A DNA stretch of 64,000 nucleotides from CAVOXO01 sp963700425 (GTDB lineage: Bacteria > Actinomycetota > Acidimicrobiia > Acidimicrobiales > Microtrichaceae): contig CAVOXO010000001.1 in NCBI GenBank assembly GCA_963700425.1, forward strand, positions 1,736,001 to 1,800,000. The letters run 5' to 3'. The translations under genes were made by a program, and so were the position numbers. Under the pieces are notes generated by a model. That model searched no databases. It saw only the letters and a program-made list of their open reading frames with translations, and had not been told where the DNA came from. This document shows positions 59,350 through 64,000 of the stretch, in pieces (position 1 is the first letter of the stretch; the number at the start of each line of letters is the position of its first letter).

Positions 59350-61656
59350 TCAGCGTTGAGCGAGCTGGGCGTCGAGTTCTTCCACGGTCATGAGCACGTC
59401 CCGGGCCTTGGATCCTTCCGAGGGACCGACCACTCCACGATCCTCGAGCAGGTCCATGACCCGCCCGGCCCGGGCGAAACCGACCTTCAGTTTCCGCTGC
59501 AGCATCGAGGTGCTGCCCAGTTGCGATCTGACCACGAGTTCCATGGCCTGCCACATGAGCTCGTCGTCCTCGTCGCCGTCGGATGACATGTCGCCGGCCG
59601 ACCCGGGAACGGCCACAGCGGCCAGGTTCGACGCTTCCTGGACATCGTCGACGTAGGCCACCTCGGGCGCCTGGGACCGCCAGGCGCCGACCACCTTGGC
59701 CACCTCCTTCTCGTCGACCCAGCATCCCTGAATCCGATCGGGAGCCGATGACGTCGGCTCCATGAACAACATGTCGCCCTTGCCGATCAGGCGTTCGGCA
59801 CCGCCCTGGTTGAGGATCACCTTCGAGTCCGTGGCCGAGGCCACCGAGAACGCGAACCGGGCCGGGATGTTCGCCTTGATGACCCCGGTGATGACGTTGA
59901 CCGACGGGCGCTGCGTGGCGATCACCAGGTGGACCCCCACCGCGCGGGCCTTCGCGGCGATCCGGTTGATCGACTCCTCGACGTCGCGGGCGGCGACCAT
60001 CATCAGGTCGGCCAGCTCGTCGACCACGATGAGGATGAGCGGCAAACGTTGGAACTCCCGCTCCTCTCCCACCTTCGCCACGAGCTCGCCCCGATCGAAC
60101 GCCGCGTTGTACCCACCGATGTCGCGCACTCCGACATCTTCGAGGAGCTCGTAACGTCGCTCCATCTCGGCGACGGCCCAGGCCAAGGCGTTGGCCGCCT
60201 TCTTGGGGTTCGTGACGACCTGGGTCAGGAGGTGGGGAACCCGGTTGTACTGGGTCAGCTCGACCCGCTTGGGGTCCACCAGTATCAGCCGCACGTCGTC
60301 GGGTGTCGACTGCATCAGGATCGAGGTCATGATCGAGTTGATGCAGCTCGACTTCCCGGCCCCCGTCTGTCCCGCGATCAACAGGTGCGGCATGGTGGCC
60401 AGATCCACGATCACCGACCGGCCTTCGATGTCCCGTCCGATCGCGACGGCCAGCGGACTGCGGGCCTTGACGGCCTCGGGCGAGCAGAGGATGTCCCCCA
60501 CGGCGACGATCTGGCGCCTGTGGTTCGGGACCTCCACGCCTATCGCCTGCTTGCCGGGAATGGGCGCGATGATGCGCACATCAGGAGATGCCATCGCGTA
60601 GGCGATGTCCTTGGACAGATTCACCACCTGGTTCACCTTGACTCCGACGCCCAGTTCGAGCTCGTAGCGCGTCACGGTGGGACCCACGACCATGCCCGAC
60701 AACCTCGTGGTGACGCCGTGCTCGGCGAGCGCTGCCTCGAGCTCGCGCCCCCGGCGGGTGATGAGTTCGGTGTCGACCTGCTGGCTCTTCGAACGCGACA
60801 GAAGCGTGATCGGGGGCAGCGTCCACGGCGAGTCCCCTCTCGTCGGTTCGAGGGCGATCTCGAGCTGCTCTCCCGTCGTCGCGGCGGCCACCTCCGGCAG
60901 AACGATGGTGGGCTCCGCGGGCTTCTTTCGCTTGGGGCGTGCCGGCTGTTCAGCGGTCGGCGTCGACTCGGACTTCGACGCTCCCGGACTCGTCGCGGCC
61001 GCCACGGACTCGGACTCAGCATCGCCGACGTCGCCGACATCACCGACTCGGAAGAGGCCTCGCAGCATGTCGGCGATCCGGGCTGCAGCCGCGGCGAACC
61101 CGCGACCCAGCGGAGCAGCGAACGATCGAACCGACCGGCCGCTGACGAGCGACAGTCCCAGTGCCGACACGGCCACCAGCACCACGACCGCACCGACGGG
61201 ACCGGCGAGACCCGAGATCGGAGCTCCCAGCGCGGCGCCGACCCACCCACCTGCGTCGGAGAACGCGTCGAGACCACCCTCCGACACCCCTTGGGACTCC
61301 ACGCCGACGTGGACCAGTCCGAGAATACCGAGGATTGCCAGCACTCCGCCCCAGGCGCGGATCCGTGACGCGGATCGTGTCGACTCGGCGTCCTCGGCCG
61401 GTCCGCGGATGAGAAGGATCGCGACGAACGCCATCAGAACAGGCGCTATGTACCGACCCAGACCGACGAGCGCACCGAGCGTGGCCGCCACGCCGCGCCC
61501 CAAGGGCCCCGCAGCGTCGACATAGATGCCCACTGCGGCGACGATCGACACCGCGAGGAGGCTGACGCCGACGACGTCGTGGCCGTGCCCGTCGAACGCG
61601 AGCGCGAGGGGGGACCCCGACGCACGCGAACTCTTGGACCTCTGTCGAGACGCCAT
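59350..61656 (-). CDS. ftsK: DNA translocase FtsK/SpoIIIE
   Basis: A 768-residue protein. Four to five N-terminal membrane segments (to about residue 185), a short charged linker, then the motor: alpha domain (VVGPTVTRYELELGVGVKVN), Walker A AGQTGAGKSSCIN, Walker B LILIVVDELADLMMVA, and VIATQRPSVNVITGVIKANI. The C-terminal gamma winged helix (STSMLQRKLKVGFARAGRVM) recognises KOPS-like sequences. It clears chromosome DNA from the septum. ATG 61656. Gene order RNase J, ftsK, rimO, pgsA is common in actinobacteria. Confidence 0.95.
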   Translation of the reverse strand: MASRQRSKSSRASGSPLALAFDGHGHDVVGVSLLAVSIVAAVGIYVDAAGPLGRGVAATLGALVGLGRYIAPVLMAFVAILLIRGPAEDAESTRSASRIRAWGGVLAILGILGLVHVGVESQGVSEGGLDAFSDAGGWVGAALGAPISGLAGPVGAVVVLVAVSALGLSLVSGRSVRSFAAPLGRGFAAAAARIADMLRGLFRVGDVGDVGDAESESVAAATSPGASKSESTPTAEQPARPKRKKPAEPTIVLPEVAAATTGEQLEIALEPTRGDSPWTLPPITLLSRSKSQQVDTELITRRGRELEAALAEHGVTTRLSGMVVGPTVTRYELELGVGVKVNQVVNLSKDIAYAMASPDVRIIAPIPGKQAIGVEVPNHRRQIVAVGDILCSPEAVKARSPLAVAIGRDIEGRSVIVDLATMPHLLIAGQTGAGKSSCINSIMTSILMQSTPDDVRLILVDPKRVELTQYNRVPHLLTQVVTNPKKAANALAWAVAEMERRYELLEDVGVRDIGGYNAAFDRGELVAKVGEEREFQRLPLILIVVDELADLMMVAARDVEESINRIAAKARAVGVHLVIATQRPSVNVITGVIKANIPARFAFSVASATDSKVILNQGGAERLIGKGDMLFMEPTSSAPDRIQGCWVDEKEVAKVVGAWRSQAPEVAYVDDVQEASNLAAVAVPGSAGDMSSDGDEDDELMWQAMELVVRSQLGSTSMLQRKLKVGFARAGRVMDLLEDRGVVGPSEGSKARDVLMTVEELDAQLAQR

Positions 61657-61711
61657 AGCCCCTCCAACGTACCGGTAGCCACCGACACCGCGGGTGACGG
61701 TCCCCTCGGGA

Positions 61712-63373
61712 TCAGGCTTCGGCGACCACCGGAACGATCATCGGTCGCCGGCGGGTCTGTTCGCTGACGAAGCTGCCCGCAGCCCGCCGTATCGCCTTCT
61801 CGACGCGCTTCACATCCACCGAGCCGTCGCCGGCCAGCAGGTCATCGACGGACTGCCTCACCCGATCGGCGAGTCGGTCCGCCAGATCCTCGCTCTCATC
61901 GGGCCCCGCCCACCCTCGACTGGCGATCACCGGTCCCGCCACCCGGCGGCGTGACGCGAGGTCGACGCACACCATGGCGGTGACGACCCCCTCGTTTCCG
62001 AGAATCTGGCGGTCGGCGAGCGTTCCGCCACTCACATCGCCCACGCCGTGGACGAAGATGTACTCGGCGGGCACCCTCCCCACGAGCGCCGCTCCCTTGT
62101 CGTCGAGGCGGAGCACGTCGCCATCCTCCGCCACGAGAACGCGCGATGGATCCACCCCCATTGTTCGAGCCAACTCGGCGTGTGCCATCAGATGCCGGAA
62201 CTCCCCGTGTACGGGAACCATCCATTCGGGCTGGGCCACCGACAGCATCAACTTGAGCTCCTCGGCCTTGGCGTGCCCTGTGGCATGGACGTCCTCGATT
62301 CCCGTGTGGACGACCTTCGCACCCAAACGGATCAGGTTGTCCATGACCCGACTGACCGCGCTCTCGTTCCCCGGAATCGGGTGCGAACTGAAGATCACCG
62401 TGTCGTCGGGCGTGATCTTCAACCAGCGGTTCTCGTTCGCCCCGAGGAGTGCGAGCGCCGACATCGGTTCGCCCTGGGACCCCGTCGAGATCACGCACAC
62501 CTCGCCGGGGTCGTGCCGGTCGATCTCGTCGATGTCGATGAGAGAACGCTCGGGAATGGTGAGGAGCTTCATCTCGCGTGCCAGCGAGACGTTCCGGCGC
62601 ATCGATCGTCCCAACGGGGCGACGACGCGATCGAACGCGATGGCTGCATCCGCGATCTGCTGCACCCGATGGATGTGCGAGGCGAAACAGGCCGTCACGA
62701 CTCTGCGGCCCACGTTCTCGTGCATCACGTCGTAGAGGACCGTCCCCACCGCCCGTTCCGACGTCGAGTGGCCGTGCTCCTCGGCGTTCGTCGAGTCCGA
62801 CAGGAGGAGCCGGATGCCGTCACCCGACGCGATACCGCCGATGCGGGAGAGGTTGGAGAGTCGATTGTCCACCGGCGTGAGGTCGATCTTGAAGTCGCCG
62901 GTGTGGAGAATCGTTCCCTGCGGCGTGTGAAAGGCCGTGGCGAATCCCTGGGGGACCGAGTGGGTCATCGGCAGGAATTCGCAGTCGAACTCGCCGAACC
63001 GGCGGCGTTCGCCGTCCTCCACGACGATGAACTCGGTGCGATCGACGAGTCCGGCTTCCTCGATCCTCGACTTCGCCAGGGCGAGACTCAGGGCCGACCC
63101 GATGACGGGGAACGACAACTCTTCGAAGGCGTACGCCAACGCGCCGACGTGATCTTCGTGGCCGTGGGTCAGGATGCAGCCGTCGATGTCATCGGCCCGC
63201 TCGATGAGCCACGAGAAATCGGGCAGGACGAGATCGATTCCCGCCATGTCGTGGGCGGGGAACATGAGCCCGCAGTCCAACAACATGATGCGTCCGGACA
63301 GCTCGATCGCTGCACAGTTGCGTCCGATCTCGCCGAGTCCGCCGAGAAATGTGATCGTGACCGGGTCACTCAT
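61712..63373 (-). CDS. rnj: ribonuclease J
   Basis: A 553-residue metallo-beta-lactamase/beta-CASP nuclease. It starts VTITFLGGLGEIGRNCAAIE and has the zinc-binding LTHGHEDHVGAL (H70, H72, D74, H75), LPMTHSVPQG, LHTGDFKID, the beta-CASP SDSTNAEEHGHSTSE and STGSQGEPMSAL, and PVHGEFRHL. It processes and degrades RNA with 5'-3' exo and endo activity. ATG 63373 follows GGACCCCC. dapA lies just upstream on the same strand, and the pair dapA-rnj is widespread. Confidence 0.95.
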   Translation of the reverse strand: MSDPVTITFLGGLGEIGRNCAAIELSGRIMLLDCGLMFPAHDMAGIDLVLPDFSWLIERADDIDGCILTHGHEDHVGALAYAFEELSFPVIGSALSLALAKSRIEEAGLVDRTEFIVVEDGERRRFGEFDCEFLPMTHSVPQGFATAFHTPQGTILHTGDFKIDLTPVDNRLSNLSRIGGIASGDGIRLLLSDSTNAEEHGHSTSERAVGTVLYDVMHENVGRRVVTACFASHIHRVQQIADAAIAFDRVVAPLGRSMRRNVSLAREMKLLTIPERSLIDIDEIDRHDPGEVCVISTGSQGEPMSALALLGANENRWLKITPDDTVIFSSHPIPGNESAVSRVMDNLIRLGAKVVHTGIEDVHATGHAKAEELKLMLSVAQPEWMVPVHGEFRHLMAHAELARTMGVDPSRVLVAEDGDVLRLDDKGAALVGRVPAEYIFVHGVGDVSGGTLADRQILGNEGVVTAMVCVDLASRRRVAGPVIASRGWAGPDESEDLADRLADRVRQSVDDLLAGDGSVDVKRVEKAIRRAAGSFVSEQTRRRPMIVPVVAEA

Positions 63374-63382
63374 GGGGGTCCT

Positions 63383-64000
63383 TCACTGGAGTCCGTCGAT
63401 GATGTCGCTCGCCTTCGAAGCCAGCCATTCGGGGTCGGGAACCATCGGGGGGCGGCATCCACCGACCTGGAGGCCCAACGTGCGGAGGAGGGCCTTGGTG
63501 GGCATGGGGTTGGGACTCTCGTCTCCGGATTCGAACAGATAGCTGTCGATCAGGCTCTGGTTGAGCGCCACCGCGTCGCCGATGTCGCCGCCGAAGAACG
63601 CATCGATCATGGCTCGCATCTGCCGCGCGGCCCAGTGCGACGCCACCGAGATGACCCCCACGGCTCCGATCGACAGGAGCGGCAGGGTGTAGGCGTCGTC
63701 GCCGGAATAGACCTCGAAGTCGTCGGGGGCATCACGGATGAGCCTGGCCGTTTCGGTCGGATCTCCCGCGGCATCCTTCAACGCCACGATGTTGGGAACC
63801 TCGTGAGCGAGATGGAGCAGCGTCGAGGTCGAGATCTTGCGACCCGTCCGGATGGGGATGTCGTAGATGACGACGGGCAACGTCGTCGATTCGGCCACGG
63901 CGCGGAAGTAGCTCAGCAGTCCGGCCTGAGGGGGACGGTTGTAGTACGGACCGACCACGAGGACGCCGTCGACGCCGAGTCCCTCGGCCCGCCGGGTCGC
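63383..64000 (-). CDS. dapA: 4-hydroxy-tetrahydrodipicolinate synthase, partial
   Basis: The C-terminal part (about 205 residues) of DapA; the 5' end lies beyond the right edge. Seen: GVLVVGPYYNRPPQAGLLSY, LPVVIYDIPIRTGRKIS (catalytic Tyr), the Schiff-base lysine in NIVALKDAAGDPTET, SGDDAYTLPLLSIGAVGVIS and the Pro-rich tail region. It condenses pyruvate and aspartate semialdehyde, the first step of the diaminopimelate branch. It stops ten bases before the rnj start. Confidence 0.95.
   Translation of the reverse strand, partial: ATRRAEGLGVDGVLVVGPYYNRPPQAGLLSYFRAVAESTTLPVVIYDIPIRTGRKISTSTLLHLAHEVPNIVALKDAAGDPTETARLIRDAPDDFEVYSGDDAYTLPLLSIGAVGVISVASHWAARQMRAMIDAFFGGDIGDAVALNQSLIDSYLFESGDESPNPMPTKALLRTLGLQVGGCRPPMVPDPEWLASKASDIIDGLQ

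Noticed and set aside
1..64000. CRISPR array, retron, toxin-antitoxin pair or biosynthetic cluster
   Set aside because: No regularly spaced repeat array, reverse transcriptase, toxin partner for the RHH gene or assembly-line enzymes were seen.

Overview
The window is high-GC DNA from an actinobacterium. I infer class Acidimicrobiia (Ilumatobacter-like), because the housekeeping genes look distantly actinobacterial: CarD, DUF4202, a B12-dependent ribonucleotide reductase, the lexA/LysM pair and the recA-miaB-miaA-dapF-hflX order. Several genes also seem to start leaderless, with a TANNNT box 6-8 nt before ATG/GTG. I could run no database search, so this placement is an inference.

Left third (1-10.5 kb): an accretion array at tRNA-Val(GAC). 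Partial copies of the tRNA 3' half lie at 1300 and 7192 and the intact tRNA is at 10446-10519. They bound two small integrative elements (A about 5.9 kb, B about 3.3 kb) and the right end of a third (Z) that enters from the left edge. Each element end carries paired TTGGnTACC arm-type repeats 12 bp apart. Cargo includes an AhpD-like protein, a pair of related small lipoproteins (one broken), a broken HNH-type gene, two related tyrosine integrases, an excisionase, an SRPBCC protein and a ribbon-helix-helix protein. Element B also holds a 343-bp MITE-like insertion with long inverted repeats and a 7-bp target duplication.

10.6-20.5 kb: tRNA-Cys, a very long FtsX-permease ORF that reads in frame into a zinc-ribbon protein, tRNA-Gly with a decayed mini-element at its 3' end, a membrane Ser/Thr kinase, a fasciclin lipoprotein, a DUF4202 protein and a small membrane protein.

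20.6-35.3 kb: an Fpg-like glycosylase, metY-metX under a SAM riboswitch, a frameshifted DNA methylase, a NUDIX hydrolase, a DEAD-box helicase, a serine hydrolase overlapping lgt tail to tail, a lipoprotein, CarD, a DinB-like protein, a GNAT protein and NrdJ.

35.3-64 kb: a RibD-like reductase, a divergent LysM protein and LexA behind a row of LexA boxes, then the succinylase-type diaminopimelate/lysine genes (dapD, dapE, dapC, dapF and dapA at the right edge). These are interleaved with hflX, miaA, miaB, recA, a large Lhr-type helicase, a class V aminotransferase, cinA, a SurE-like lipoprotein, pgsA, rimO, ftsK and RNase J. The SOS circuit is visible: LexA boxes lie at lexA and between recA and lhr.

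Caution: at least five genes (including dapE and nrdJ, normally indispensable) are split by single frameshifts, four of them fitting one extra base. Residual sequence errors are a real possibility, so the frameshifted genes should not be taken as dead without checking reads.
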